NCBI RefSeq assembly: GCF_001676615.1
Contig: NZ_LYXZ01000038.1
Span: 1 to 64,000, forward strand
Source of the DNA: Labrys sp. WJW
GTDB lineage: Bacteria > Pseudomonadota > Alphaproteobacteria > Rhizobiales > Labraceae
DNA length: 64,000 nt
Direction: 5' to 3'
Positions within the stretch are counted from its first letter, which is position 1, and each line of letters starts with the position of its first letter. Below, in pieces: positions 1 through 8,728 of the stretch. The notes beneath the pieces are model-generated. The model was not told where the DNA came from and made no database searches. It saw only the letters and a list, made by a program, of their open reading frames with translations. Both the position numbers and the translations under genes were made by a program.

Positions 1-195
1 CCCCGTATACCCACCGCCGATGACGGCGACATCGGCGGTGGCCGATCCATGGAGCGGTTCGGTTTGCGGCGCGCCGGGAGCGGTCTTTTCCCATAGGCCA
101 TGGGAGCGCAGGTCGTTCAGCACGATAGGGTCTCGCCAAGAGATACGGTTGTTGCGCAGATGCCCGATGCAGGCGCTCTCATTCGCCACAGGCAT
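1..195 (-). CDS. FAD-dependent oxidoreductase (DadA/amine-oxidase type), N-terminal fragment
   Basis: Only the first ~65 codons lie in the window; the frame runs off base 1. Translated on the minus strand it ends in ADVAVIGGGYTG, the first beta strand and glycine-rich loop (GxGxxG) of an FAD-binding Rossmann fold, preceded by an SHGLWEKTAP-like stretch common at the start of D-amino-acid-dehydrogenase-like oxidoreductases. The family usually oxidises amines or amino acids in the cytoplasm using FAD. The start is unsure: ATG at 195 has a weak AGG upstream, ATG at 237 and 255 and GTG at 123 are in the same frame. A 12-bp perfect palindrome (374-403) lies upstream. The substrate cannot be told. 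Confidence 0.72.
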   Translation of the reverse strand, partial: MPVANESACIGHLRNNRISWRDPIVLNDLRSHGLWEKTAPGAPQTEPLHGSATADVAVIGGGYTG

Positions 196-373
196 GAGAC
201 CTAGCCCTATCGCTTCCTTCTGCGCCCCGATATCCATGATTGGGCAAGAGGACATTCCGGTTTGGAATGACCGGAGTCGGCAATCCCACGATGTGGCAAG
301 CCATCTGCCCGAGTGCCAAGTCTGCCGGCCGAAGGAGAGGGGGGCGCTGCCGCCCTCCTGATCCATGAGGTAA

Positions 374-403
374 AGATAAGATATTAATTCCAATATCTTA
401 TCT
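374..403. promoter_or_regulatory. 12-bp perfect AT-rich palindrome, possible operator
   Basis: AGATAAGATATT and its exact reverse complement flank a 6-base spacer (386-391). It lies between the otsA stop and the FAD oxidoreductase start, both minus strand. No T-run follows on either strand, so an operator for the oxidoreductase is more likely than a terminator of otsA. Confidence 0.5.
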
Positions 404-446
404 AAATTTCTTGAAATATTTTAGGGTCCTTGCTTTCAAGTGATGG

Positions 447-1865
447 TCAGGCACTCGCCTTGGTCACGATCGGTGCCGCCTGCATCTCTTTGTCCTGAGT
501 CAAATCCTCGAGGAAAGCGTCGCACCAGTGCGACACGTCATGCTCGAGCAGGAAGTTCATCATGTTCTGCCAGCGCTCGCGCCGCTCCTGCAGCGACATG
601 CTCAAAGCGCGAGCGATTGCGTTAGCCGTCCCTTCGGTATCGTAGGGATTGACCAATATCGCGCCGTTGAGTTCGCGGGCAGCGCCGGCGAAGCGCGACA
701 GCACGAGCACGCCCGGATTGTCGGGATCCTGGGCGGCGACGAATTCCTTGGCGACCAGGTTCATGCCATCGCGCAGCGGCGTGACCAGGCCAACCCTGGC
801 GATGCGGTAGAGGCCCGCCAGGATGTGCCGGCCGACCGAACGGTTGACATAGCGGATGGGGACCCAGTCGAGCGTGCCCATGGCGCCGTTCACCCTGCCG
901 GCCTCCTCGGCCACCATCTTCTGCATCGTCTCGTATTCAGGCACCTCCGACCGGGACTTCGGGGTGATCTGCAGATAGGTGACCTTGTTGTGATAGCCCG
1001 GATAGGCGCGCAGGAAGCGTTCGAAAGCGTCGATGCGCTGGGTCAGCCCCTTGGAATAATCCAGCCTGTCGACGCCGATGATGAGGTCTCGGCTTTCGAC
1101 GCTCTGGCGCGCCTTGCGCACGGCCGTGTTGCCGATCGCAACCTGCGCCATCTGCGCGAAGGACTTGGTTTCGATGCCGATGCCATGCACGGCGGCCTTG
1201 AAATGCAGGCCGTGATATTCGAACTGGCCCGCCCCCAGGTTCCTGGCGATGCCTTCCCGAGCGAGATAGCCTGCGAAATTGTCGAGATCGTAGTCGGTCT
1301 GGAAGCCGATGAGATCGTAGTGAGACAGGCCGCGGATGATCTCCTCATGCATGGGCATGGCGGCGATCACATCCGAGGGAGGCCACGGAATGTGCAGGAA
1401 GAAGCCGATGGTGTTCTTGATGCCCATCTGCCGCAATTCAAAGGCGAGGGGGATCAGGTGATAGTCATGCACCCACAGGATATCGTCCGGCTGGATCAAG
1501 GGCGCCAGGCGATGGGCGAACAAGCGGTTGACGCGAAAATAACCCGCCATTTCCTTGCGACCATATTCGGCAAGGTCGAGGCGGTAGTGGCAAATCGGCC
1601 AGAGCACCCGATTAGCGAAGCCGTGATAATATTCCTCGACATCCGTCTCGGTCAGGTCGGTCAGCACATAGGAAATGTTGCCCTGCTGCTGGAACCGGGG
1701 GGGAGGGGGCTCGGCACCGGGGCTGGATTTCCCGGACCATCCGAACCAGATGCCACCACGCTCCTGCAAGGCAGCGTTCAGGGCAACCGCAAGGCCGCCG
1801 GCAGGGGCGTCTCCGTTGCGTGCGGGAACGGGAACTCGATTGGAAATGACGACAAGTCGACCCAT
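447..1865 (-). CDS. otsA: alpha,alpha-trehalose-phosphate synthase (UDP-forming)
   Basis: Glycosyltransferase family 20 enzyme that joins UDP-glucose and glucose-6-phosphate to trehalose-6-phosphate in the cytoplasm; OtsB then removes the phosphate. The 472-residue product has the usual family length. Visible motifs are the N-terminal SNRVPVP, the GGLA loop, [10 protein letters not shown], the sugar-phosphate/nucleotide-binding [11 protein letters not shown] and the late [14 protein letters not shown]. The ATG at 1865 is chosen because the family begins [10 protein letters not shown]; the open frame continues upstream to 2294 only as an overlap with otsB in another frame. It follows otsB by 32 bases, so the pair is probably one otsBA transcript for osmotic or desiccation protection. 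Confidence 0.96.
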   Translation of the reverse strand: MGRLVVISNRVPVPARNGDAPAGGLAVALNAALQERGGIWFGWSGKSSPGAEPPPPRFQQQGNISYVLTDLTETDVEEYYHGFANRVLWPICHYRLDLAEYGRKEMAGYFRVNRLFAHRLAPLIQPDDILWVHDYHLIPLAFELRQMGIKNTIGFFLHIPWPPSDVIAAMPMHEEIIRGLSHYDLIGFQTDYDLDNFAGYLAREGIARNLGAGQFEYHGLHFKAAVHGIGIETKSFAQMAQVAIGNTAVRKARQSVESRDLIIGVDRLDYSKGLTQRIDAFERFLRAYPGYHNKVTYLQITPKSRSEVPEYETMQKMVAEEAGRVNGAMGTLDWVPIRYVNRSVGRHILAGLYRIARVGLVTPLRDGMNLVAKEFVAAQDPDNPGVLVLSRFAGAARELNGAILVNPYDTEGTANAIARALSMSLQERRERWQNMMNFLLEHDVSHWCDAFLEDLTQDKEMQAAPIVTKASA

Positions 1866-1897
1866 GGGAACTTTCGAATATTGATGATTGAATCGAA

Positions 1898-2689
1898 TTA
1901 AGCTGCGGTGCGAGCGATCAGGTCCCGCAGAGCTGCTGGCGATGATATGAACGCGCGAGCACGCGTTTGGGTCCCGGCCGACCCGACACGGATCGACTGA
2001 CCGCCGAGGCTGTTGACGGTTTCGAACATCGCCTCGTCGGTGAGATCGTCGCCGATCGCGAGGGGAATCCTGCCTTTGAACGGCGCTTCCTGCAGGAAGG
2101 CCTCCAGCGCCTTGCCCTTGCTGGCACGCGCGGGGCGCAGTTCGACCACCATCTTGCCGTGCTGCAGCGTCCAGCCGGGAGCGATGGGCGCGAAGCGCGA
2201 CATCAAGGCCTCGACATCGGGCTTGCGGTCGGTCGCCAAGCGGTAATGCACGCCAACCGCCGCGCCCTTGTCCTCGAACACGACGCCAGGCCACGCGCCG
2301 GCCTCGTCGGCGATGTCGCGCTTGAGCTGCTCGAAAGATGACGGGACGGAGAGGCTGTCCACGGCGCCGGACGCATCGCGCCGTTCGGCACCATGCAGCC
2401 CGGCAATGGGAAAAAGATGGGGGGCGAACAATTCGTCGGCGAGCACGATGTTCCGGCCGGTGACCAGCGCCATGGCGCCGCCGAGATGCCGTGACAGGGC
2501 GGCGAGGTCATCCGGCAGAGTCGGCGGGACGAAGATCGACAGCGGGGTCGCGGCAAGATCGATCAGCGTACCGTCGATATCCAGGAAAATCGCCCATTTA
2601 TCGGGCTCAGATAGGGCTGACGCAAAGACCGTCTCACCAGCCGAGGGCGAATTGCCAGGGCTGTCCTGACTGTTTCTTTCCTCATACAT
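1898..2689 (-). CDS. otsB: trehalose-phosphatase
   Basis: HAD-superfamily phosphatase converting trehalose-6-phosphate to trehalose. At 263 residues it matches the family length. Motif I is DIDGTL with catalytic aspartates at residues 37 and 39, and the Mg-binding motif GDDLTDEAMF is near residue 213. It precedes otsA by 32 bases on the same strand; the phosphatase-first order with tight spacing supports an operon. The ATG at 2689 is kept as start, though no strong ribosome site is obvious and the first ~30 residues are poorly conserved in character. Confidence 0.95.
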   Translation of the reverse strand: MYEERNSQDSPGNSPSAGETVFASALSEPDKWAIFLDIDGTLIDLAATPLSIFVPPTLPDDLAALSRHLGGAMALVTGRNIVLADELFAPHLFPIAGLHGAERRDASGAVDSLSVPSSFEQLKRDIADEAGAWPGVVFEDKGAAVGVHYRLATDRKPDVEALMSRFAPIAPGWTLQHGKMVVELRPARASKGKALEAFLQEAPFKGRIPLAIGDDLTDEAMFETVNSLGGQSIRVGSAGTQTRARAFISSPAALRDLIARTAA

Positions 2690-2791
2690 GGCCCTTTAGG
2701 TAGGCGCGGAGTGCGGCCAGGGCAAGGAAAAAAGCCTGAGCGAGACGGAGAAGCGTGGGCAGGCCATGGTCGCTGGCGTGCGAAACCAGGC

Positions 2792-3031
2792 TCATTTCCG
2801 CCGTACGTAGCGCTCCAGCACAACCGCTGGCAGATATCCCTCATGCTGAACCTGGCTCCAGGGCATATGGCGGAAGGACTTGCCCTGAGGCCGAACGAAG
2901 CCGTCGAACAGGGCGCCGGCGCAATCGGGCCCGGTATTTGGATTGCCGATGGTTACCAAGGCCTTCGGGTCCTGTTCTCGCAGCAGATCGATGAGATCCG
3001 CCACAGTCATCGGTTCCGGCAAAACCGGCAT
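2792..3031 (-). CDS. small conserved-looking hypothetical protein (79 aa)
   Basis: The frame is open to 3160, but the ATG at 3031 has a strong purine-rich GGAGAGGGG about eight bases upstream and gives a soluble, well-composed protein (MPVLPEPMTVADLIDLLREQ...). The N-terminal half looks like an amphipathic helix followed by a short beta-rich core (ALVTIGNPNTGPD). No family or catalytic motif was recognised. It is on the same strand as otsB, about 100 bases upstream of it, and could be cotranscribed. An interrupted inverted repeat at 3082-3108 lies just upstream and may regulate it. Confidence 0.6.
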   Translation of the reverse strand: MPVLPEPMTVADLIDLLREQDPKALVTIGNPNTGPDCAGALFDGFVRPQGKSFRHMPWSQVQHEGYLPAVVLERYVRRK

Positions 3032-3513
3032 TTTTTTCCCCTCTCCAACCCAGAATGTGCAAAGACACTCCAGGCGCCCCCTCGGAGGGTGTATTACAAT
3101 ACCTCCGAATATCGAGATGCAACTGCTCCGATACATGGCGTACCAAAAAGTCCGACGCAACTAGGATATCCTTCAGGCGCCTTGCCTGAAAGGGGAATCA
3201 CAACGACAGAATTCTTCCCATCTTCTTGGCAAGAAAGGAGAAAGTGCCGTTTCATCAGCTCGGTGGATGGTGCTGCTGATACTCTTCTCAGAACAAGCCG
3301 GCCGCAGTTGCGTAGACAAGCCGGGTTTGATTATACCTCTTGTCCATCGAATCAGATTTTCGACCATATGGTCCAGACCTGAAAAGGCGCCGGTTCGCGT
3401 TAAGGCGGAGTGCTCGACTTGACCGCGCTACGATCGCTAGTCGGCACGAGTTCCGTCGCGGTATCTACCAATTCACCGGCAAGAATAGCCGCTATCGTAC
3501 AATATGCCTGCGC
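3032..3513. other. 482-base non-coding gap
   Basis: No convincing gene on either strand. It holds the presumed promoter of the 79-residue protein, including the dyad at 3082-3108, and the 3' flank of the LuxR-type gene. Short open frames here have poor composition. Confidence 0.5.
3082..3108. promoter_or_regulatory. interrupted inverted repeat upstream of the 79-aa gene
   Basis: TCGGAG pairs with CTCCGA (3082-3087 and 3103-3108) and an inner GTATT pairs with AATAC (3091-3095 and 3098-3102), with three unpaired bases on the left side. It is 51 to 77 bases upstream of the start at 3031, a position suited to an operator. Confidence 0.35.
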
Positions 3514-4494
3514 TCAGCGCAGCACCGCGCTGGCAAGCTGCGCGCGCGAGCGGACGCCGAGCTTGTCATAGATGGCCTGGGTCTGGTTGCGGATGGTGGC
3601 AGGCGCGCTGCCCAGCATCTGTGCCGCCTGCTTGTGGGTTGCTCCGCCGGCGAGCAGATGCGCCACTTCGCGTTCGCGCGGAGAGAGGCGATCGAGCCTC
3701 GACAGCAACGAAAGTTCCAGCCTTAGGAGACTGGACTGCCGGCCCGCTTCACGATCCTTGCGGCAGTTCACCGCCACGCCCTCGTGCTCGAACAGATGGA
3801 TGCCGGGGTGCAGCGCGACCTGGCGGAGCGGCCGGGGCAGGCGATCGCCGCTCCAGCCGGGCCAGATGGTCCTGAGGAAGCCTTGGGCTTGATCCAGGCC
3901 GAGATGGGCGAAGCCGGCCTCGTCGACCACAAGCGTCGCGCGCTCGCCTGGTCCAGATGCGATGCGCCGTTCGAAAGTGGCCTGCAGGGCCAGGAACAGG
4001 TGGTCGACCGCGCATTGCAGGAGCTGCAGGTCTTCCCCGTCCCAATGGGGATCGAGGCAGCGGGTGCGGTAGACCGAGACGAAGAAGGCGGTGGCAGCCC
4101 CCGGCCGATTATGCATGGCGGAGGCCCATTTGCGGATGCCGTAGCGTTCCGACAACTCGGCCATCTCGTCGGTCTGCCGAGGTTGCCCGCGGTCGTAGAT
4201 GCAGACCCTGCCGCGATCCCGGCGCAGGGCGGTGGCAACGAGGTCCTGGCTGGCCATGGTCGACCAGAACGGGGCGAAGCCCTCCGGCAGACCGAGCGTG
4301 GAGGAAGCGGGCACTGTGGTGCGGTCGTCCAGGAAGCGGGCCCAGCCATACCAGGCGCAGTCGAAACCGAGGAGGGGGCGCAGCAGCTCGAGAGCATGGG
4401 CCGCCAGGTCGAGATCGGCGTCCCTGTCGGCGCGCCGGCCGGCCTGGTGAAGATCGACCACGAATTGCGAGAACATGGACAGTTTGGAGGTCAC
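3514..4494 (-). CDS. LuxR-type transcriptional regulator
   Basis: A 326-residue protein with a C-terminal LuxR/GerE helix-turn-helix at about 270-326 (LSPREREVAHLLAGG ... ATIRNQTQAIYDKLGVRSR). The N-terminal ~200 residues look like a GAF-like ligand domain but show neither the receiver aspartate nor the conserved residues of acyl-homoserine-lactone domains, so the signal is unknown. It is divergent from the deacetylase gene starting at 4654 (gap 159 bases), which it may control together with the downstream symporter. ATG at 4494 is used; ATG at 4476 is a close alternative. Confidence 0.85.
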   Translation of the reverse strand: MTSKLSMFSQFVVDLHQAGRRADRDADLDLAAHALELLRPLLGFDCAWYGWARFLDDRTTVPASSTLGLPEGFAPFWSTMASQDLVATALRRDRGRVCIYDRGQPRQTDEMAELSERYGIRKWASAMHNRPGAATAFFVSVYRTRCLDPHWDGEDLQLLQCAVDHLFLALQATFERRIASGPGERATLVVDEAGFAHLGLDQAQGFLRTIWPGWSGDRLPRPLRQVALHPGIHLFEHEGVAVNCRKDREAGRQSSLLRLELSLLSRLDRLSPREREVAHLLAGGATHKQAAQMLGSAPATIRNQTQAIYDKLGVRSRAQLASAVLR

Positions 4495-4653
4495 ATGCGC
4501 CGGCCCGGATGGAGGGTTATGTTTTCGTCATACTAACCGTGGACGATGCTCGTCACAAGGTTGCTGCCCGCCGCCAATAGTGCATCTGCACCATTCTCCC
4601 CGCCATGGCATGCGCTAGCCTGCCTGAAAACATGCAGACGAGGGAGAATTGTG

Positions 4654-5751
4654 ATGACCACGGGATGGGTGTGGCATGAGCGTTTCGGCTGGCACGACAC
4701 CGGCACGGCGGCCGGCTTCCTGAAGGGCGAATTCATCCAGCCCCTGCAGCATGTCGAGTCGCCGGAATCCAAGGCGCGCTTCGCTTCCCTGGTGGAGGTT
4801 TCCGGCATCGCCAAGGCGCTGAAGCGCATCGAGATCACCAAGGCGAGCGACGAGGACATCCTGCGCATCCATACGAGCGAGCACCTCGACAGGATGAAGG
4901 CGCTCAGCGCCGACATCCGTGGTGGTGACATGGGTGACGGCGTCTCGCCCTTCGGTTTTGCCGGCGTGGACCTGGCCTGCCTTGCAGCCGGCGGCACCAT
5001 CAGCGCATTGCGGGCCGTGGTTGAGGGCGAGGTCGCCAATGCCTATGCGCTGGTGCGTCCGCCCGGCCATCATGCCCGCCCGGAGAAGGGCATGGGCTTT
5101 TGCATGTTCGCCAATGTCGCGGTGGCGATCGCCCATGCGCGCGCCAGGCTCGGCATCGAACGCGTGGCGGTGGTCGACTGGGACGTGCATCACGGCAACG
5201 GCACCGAAGCCTGCTTCGAGGCCGATCCCGACATTCTCACCATCTCGCTGCACCAGGACGGCAATTTCCCACCTGATACCGGCAAGGTCGGTGATCGCGG
5301 CGTCGGTGCCGGCAAGGGCTCGGCCATCAACATTCCTCTGCCCGCCGGCTCGGGTGAGGGGGCCTATCTCGATGCCTTCGACCGGGTGGTGCTGCCGGCG
5401 ATCGCCCGTTTCAAGCCCGACGTGATCATGGTGGCAAGCGGGTTCGATTCATCCAATGCCGACCCGCTCGGCCGCATGATGCTGGTCTCCGGTTCCTATC
5501 GCCAGATGACCCGACGCCTGATGGATCTCGCCGCTTCGATCTGCGGCGGGCGCTTGGTGATCAGCCATGAGGGCGGCTATTCGCCCTTCTATGTCCCGTT
5601 CTGCGGCCTTGCCGTGGTGGAGACTCTCAGCGGCGTCGAGACGGGGGTCGAGGATCCTTACCAGGCGTTCTGGAAGGACCTGCCCGGACAGGAACTGCAG
5701 CCGCACCAGAAAGCCTTGGTCGACGCGGTGGTCGGAGCCTGCGGCCTGTAA
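4654..5751 (+). CDS. histone deacetylase-like / acetylpolyamine amidohydrolase
   Basis: Zinc-dependent hydrolase of the arginase/deacetylase fold, which removes acetyl groups from acetylpolyamines or related amides. The 365-residue product carries the tandem histidines RPPGHHARPEKGMGFC, the zinc ligands in VDWDVHHGNGTE and the aspartate in GFDSSNADPLG. The ATG at 4654 follows AGGGAGAATTGTG and begins at the family-like MTTGWVWHERFGWHDTG; the frame open from 4546 is an untranslated extension. A two-helix membrane protein and a sodium symporter follow on the same strand (gaps 119 and 4 bases), suggesting uptake and deacetylation of one substrate. The substrate itself is not shown by the sequence. 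Confidence 0.9.
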   Translation: MTTGWVWHERFGWHDTGTAAGFLKGEFIQPLQHVESPESKARFASLVEVSGIAKALKRIEITKASDEDILRIHTSEHLDRMKALSADIRGGDMGDGVSPFGFAGVDLACLAAGGTISALRAVVEGEVANAYALVRPPGHHARPEKGMGFCMFANVAVAIAHARARLGIERVAVVDWDVHHGNGTEACFEADPDILTISLHQDGNFPPDTGKVGDRGVGAGKGSAINIPLPAGSGEGAYLDAFDRVVLPAIARFKPDVIMVASGFDSSNADPLGRMMLVSGSYRQMTRRLMDLAASICGGRLVISHEGGYSPFYVPFCGLAVVETLSGVETGVEDPYQAFWKDLPGQELQPHQKALVDAVVGACGL

Positions 5752-5870
5752 CCCCTGTGGCACCGATCTGACGAACAAAAAGAATGGCGCGTGACGGGGC
5801 TCTGTGCAGGGGCACGGCGACGCGCCACCCACCCCCACCCAGCAGGAGAATGTCGAGATGGGAGGACGAA

Positions 5871-6077
5871 ATGGAGAGGCAAGCGACTGACTTTGGCCGC
5901 ACCCGCCGCCTTTTGCTGTGGCTCAACCTGATCATCATGTTGTTTCCGCCGATCCATCTGGCGATGGCGCGCGGCAGCATCGGCATGGCGATGCTCTTCT
6001 TCATGGGCAGCGGCCTGTTCCTGGTCGTCAGCCTGACCTATCTGCACCGGGCGAGCCCGGATCGGGAAGAGGAGTAG
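5871..6077 (+). CDS. small two-helix membrane protein, possible symporter partner
   Basis: A 68-residue protein with two hydrophobic segments (about 17-34 and 39-59) and charged ends. The ATG at 5871 follows GGAGG at ideal spacing. It ends four bases before a sodium:solute symporter, as is common for small accessory membrane subunits encoded ahead of SSS transporters (YhdT-like or DUF3311-like arrangements); the sequence itself does not clearly match either family. Its tie to the symporter is inferred from spacing only. Confidence 0.75.
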   Translation: MERQATDFGRTRRLLLWLNLIIMLFPPIHLAMARGSIGMAMLFFMGSGLFLVVSLTYLHRASPDREEE

Positions 6078-6081
6078 GGCC

Positions 6082-7599
6082 ATGGATTTCCTGATCGGCT
6101 ACGGGCTGCTGGCCCTGTTCTTCATTGGTGTCGTCGTGGTGCTGGAGCGCACCCGCCAGCAGGGCCGCGACTTCACCGACTATGCGGTGGCGGGCCGCTC
6201 CTTCGGCTCGTGGTTCCAGACCATGGCCTTCCTCAACACCTGGCTGCCAGGGACGATCTTCATCGCCTTCGCCGGGCTTTCCGCATCCGCCGGAGTGATC
6301 GGCTACTACGTGATTTCCTATTCGCTGCTGGCCGTATTGTTCATGTTCATGATGGCGCAGCGCGTGTTCGACTGGGGCAAGGCCTTCAACCTGCGCACCC
6401 AGGCCGATTTCGTTGGCATGCGCTACAATTCCACCAGCGTGCGCGTGATCGCCGCCGTGATCGGCGTGATCTCGGCTTTTCCCTGGCTGGTGCTGGCCTT
6501 CCAGTCGCTCGGCCTCGTCTTCTCCTATCTGTCCTTTGGCGCTGTCACGCCGACGACGGCGGTTTTCATCGGCATCGCGGTGCTGGCCGTCCGGCAGATC
6601 TGGACGGTGCGGCTCGGCATGCGTGGCATCGTGATCTCGGACATGATCCAGGGCGTATTCGCCTACGGCGTCGGCGGGCTGGTGGCGCTCGGCCTGATCG
6701 TCTGGCTGATGTCGCAGGGGCTGGGCTTCGCGGGCTTGCCGGAGAGCTTCGCCAGCTTGCCGGGCCTGAACAGCGAGCTTGGCCCGCTCTATTATTTCTC
6801 GCTGGTCTTCACCGGAGCGATGGGCTCGTGGTGCTGGCCCGATATCTTCGTGCGCCTGTTCACGGCCAGGAGCGCCCAGGCGGTGCGCAACTCCGCCCTT
6901 AAGGCCGCGCCGTTCATGTTCGTGTTCCTCGCCATCATGCTGACGATGAGCATGCTGGCCTCCCAGCTGCCGGAGGTGGCGAAAGCCCCGGACAATGTCT
7001 GGTTCCTGACGGCCGGGCATGGCGGGCCGTTCGTGCTGGCGCTGGCGGGCGTCGCCGTGTTCGCCGCCACGGTCGGCAATGTGAACGCCATCACGGCGGC
7101 CGTCGGCACCCATACCGCCCAGGACATCATTCATGTCGGTGGTGCCGACGAGGCGACCAACACCCGCACCGCGCGCATCACGATCATCCTCGCGACCCTG
7201 CTGGCGGTGGCCGGGGCGGTGGCGACCGCCAATGTCACGGCCGGCCTGCTCACTCTGGCGCTCGCCTCCTATCAGGGCATCGTCCAGCTCGCCCCGGCGC
7301 TCTATCTCGGCATCTTCTGGCGCCGGGGCAATGCGGCGGGCGCCGCCTGCGGCATGATCGCCGGTTTTGCAGTGGCCGTGATGCTGCAGTTCCTCTATCC
7401 CGTCGCCATTCCAGCCTTGGCCGGGATGACCTCGGGCGTGGTCGGCCTGATCGTCAACACGCTCGTCTATGTCGCACTGTCCTATGCCCTGCCGCAGGAC
7501 GAGGCCGAGCGCCGGCGCATTGCCCGGCTGTTCGACGGCGTGGCAGAAGATTCGGCTGATGAGCTGCCCGTCGGGCAGACCCAGGCGCGGCCCATCTGA
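6082..7599 (+). CDS. sodium:solute symporter family protein
   Basis: A 505-residue SSS-family (solute:Na+ symporter) inner-membrane protein with about 13 hydrophobic helices. Family features include the early DYAVAGRSFGSWFQTMAFLN stretch after TM1, the sodium-site region in TM1/TM8, and the late TLLAVAGAVATAN helix. The first base lies four bases after the preceding small membrane protein, so the two are almost certainly cotranslated. Position downstream of an amidohydrolase suggests import of that enzyme's substrate, possibly an acetylated polyamine or amine; this is inference. A hairpin follows at 7613-7640. Confidence 0.92.
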   Translation: MDFLIGYGLLALFFIGVVVVLERTRQQGRDFTDYAVAGRSFGSWFQTMAFLNTWLPGTIFIAFAGLSASAGVIGYYVISYSLLAVLFMFMMAQRVFDWGKAFNLRTQADFVGMRYNSTSVRVIAAVIGVISAFPWLVLAFQSLGLVFSYLSFGAVTPTTAVFIGIAVLAVRQIWTVRLGMRGIVISDMIQGVFAYGVGGLVALGLIVWLMSQGLGFAGLPESFASLPGLNSELGPLYYFSLVFTGAMGSWCWPDIFVRLFTARSAQAVRNSALKAAPFMFVFLAIMLTMSMLASQLPEVAKAPDNVWFLTAGHGGPFVLALAGVAVFAATVGNVNAITAAVGTHTAQDIIHVGGADEATNTRTARITIILATLLAVAGAVATANVTAGLLTLALASYQGIVQLAPALYLGIFWRRGNAAGAACGMIAGFAVAVMLQFLYPVAIPALAGMTSGVVGLIVNTLVYVALSYALPQDEAERRRIARLFDGVAEDSADELPVGQTQARPI

Positions 7600-7612
7600 T
7601 CCAACCGTGGTA

Positions 7613-7640
7613 CCCCGCGCCATCTCTTCCTGGTGCGGGG
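7613..7640. terminator. GC-rich hairpin between convergent genes
   Basis: CCCCGCGCCA and TGGTGCGGGG pair with one mismatch around an 8-base loop. It lies between the symporter stop (7599) and the stop of the opposing DUF1062 gene (7644). No T-run follows, so termination activity is uncertain. Confidence 0.4.
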
Positions 7641-7643
7641 ACC

Positions 7644-8330
7644 TTATCGCGGCGCTCGTTCAAGGCTCCCGGCGGGCGGTGAGCAGGGGATCCTTGAGGG
7701 CCCTGATCCACCTGCGGCAGCGTTGCCGATCATGGCGCGGTTCGCCTCATCCCCAAGATCGAGCCTGACGCAGGTCCCGTCCGTCACCCGCCTGCGCAAC
7801 GCCTCGGGATGGCTGTGGTCCAGACGAAGTCGGCCTTGGCGGTGGTTCGATTGCAGCCGTGTTCGTGACAGATTGAGTTCACGTGCCAACAGTCGATCGA
7901 GGCGGATCCCGACCGGGAGATCGACGACGAGTTCGACAAGCAGGATCGACCAGTCATCGGCTCGCTCGAGCACCTGCCTGTCGATGTCGATCTCGGTCGA
8001 TTCCTCAATATGGAAGGCATGCGATCGCAAGGCCGTGAGATCGAAGGCCTGGCGACGGATCCAGGCAGATTCGTTTGCCTGCAAGGCGGCGAGAACGTCC
8101 GGTGGGATGTCCTGTACCGGCCGACGCTCGAACAGCGGTCTGTTCCAGGTCTTGTCGCAAACCGTACATTTATAGATGAGCCAGGCATCGAGCCGGCGGC
8201 CATTGGCGTTGAGCCTTGCCTTGCCGCTGCTACGGAACGGGCGGGCGATGCCGCATCCGGCGCAGGCCAGCCAGGGTTGTGGCGGGATTTGAGGCGTAAT
8301 GGTCCAACGGACCTTGAGGAGATTGCACAT
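7644..8330 (-). CDS. DUF1062 domain-containing protein
   Basis: A 228-residue protein with two CxxC pairs near the N-terminus (LACAGCG and YKCTVCDKTW) that would form a zinc ribbon, followed by an S4-like basic segment (RLDRLLARELNLSRTRLQ) and ending in a variable tail. This arrangement matches DUF1062 proteins, whose function is unknown; the S4-like part suggests RNA binding. ATG at 8330 is preferred to the ATG at 8360 because the family begins close to the first hydrophobic strand. It stands alone and is convergent with the symporter. Confidence 0.8.
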   Translation of the reverse strand: MCNLLKVRWTITPQIPPQPWLACAGCGIARPFRSSGKARLNANGRRLDAWLIYKCTVCDKTWNRPLFERRPVQDIPPDVLAALQANESAWIRRQAFDLTALRSHAFHIEESTEIDIDRQVLERADDWSILLVELVVDLPVGIRLDRLLARELNLSRTRLQSNHRQGRLRLDHSHPEALRRRVTDGTCVRLDLGDEANRAMIGNAAAGGSGPSRIPCSPPAGSLERAPR

Positions 8331-8728
8331 ACCGTCTCGGTCTTCCGTGAGGAAGTCCACCGGGACGGCGATCGGAGCGGCCCGTGAACGGGCGCGGCAT
8401 GGCGATGTCTGCTGGGAAAGGAGTTGGGGCAGCGGTCAGTGCGCAGGGCACATTCGGACAAGCCAGACCGGTCTCGGACCACCACCCAGTGAACATGATC
8501 ATCCGCCGGGCTGCCGGCTGGCTGCCCAAGTGGATGGGATGGAAAGGAAGAGACCGGTATTTACTTAGGCAAGATCGAACCTCGGCGCCCCAACGCTTGT
8601 CGATGACGTGCGTAATCGACCGGAAGCTTTCTGGCAATCTGGCAGTGATGAAAGGGCAAAAAGAAACCGCCGCACCATCCGAAGATGTGCGGCGGCTGCC
8701 CGACGTCGATTGCCGGCAAGTCCGCTGG
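8331..8728. other. 398-base non-coding gap
   Basis: Contains the promoter region of the DUF1062 gene and, at 8651-8695, the terminator of the MFS gene. No further gene was recognised; overlapping open frames are antisense shadows of the MFS gene. Confidence 0.5.
8651..8695 (-). terminator. rho-independent terminator of the MFS transporter
   Basis: Read on the minus strand, a 9-bp perfect GC-rich stem (8687-8695 with 8667-8675) with an 11-base loop is followed by TTTCTTTTTG. It lies 34 bases after the MFS stop codon. Confidence 0.85.

Noticed and set aside
528-1901. 457-codon plus-strand open frame over otsA
   Set aside because: Antisense to otsA, which has full family motifs; the frame results from high third-position GC.
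6028-7623. 531-codon minus-strand open frame over the symporter
   Set aside because: Antisense shadow with His/Gly/Asp/Arg-rich composition and no domain.
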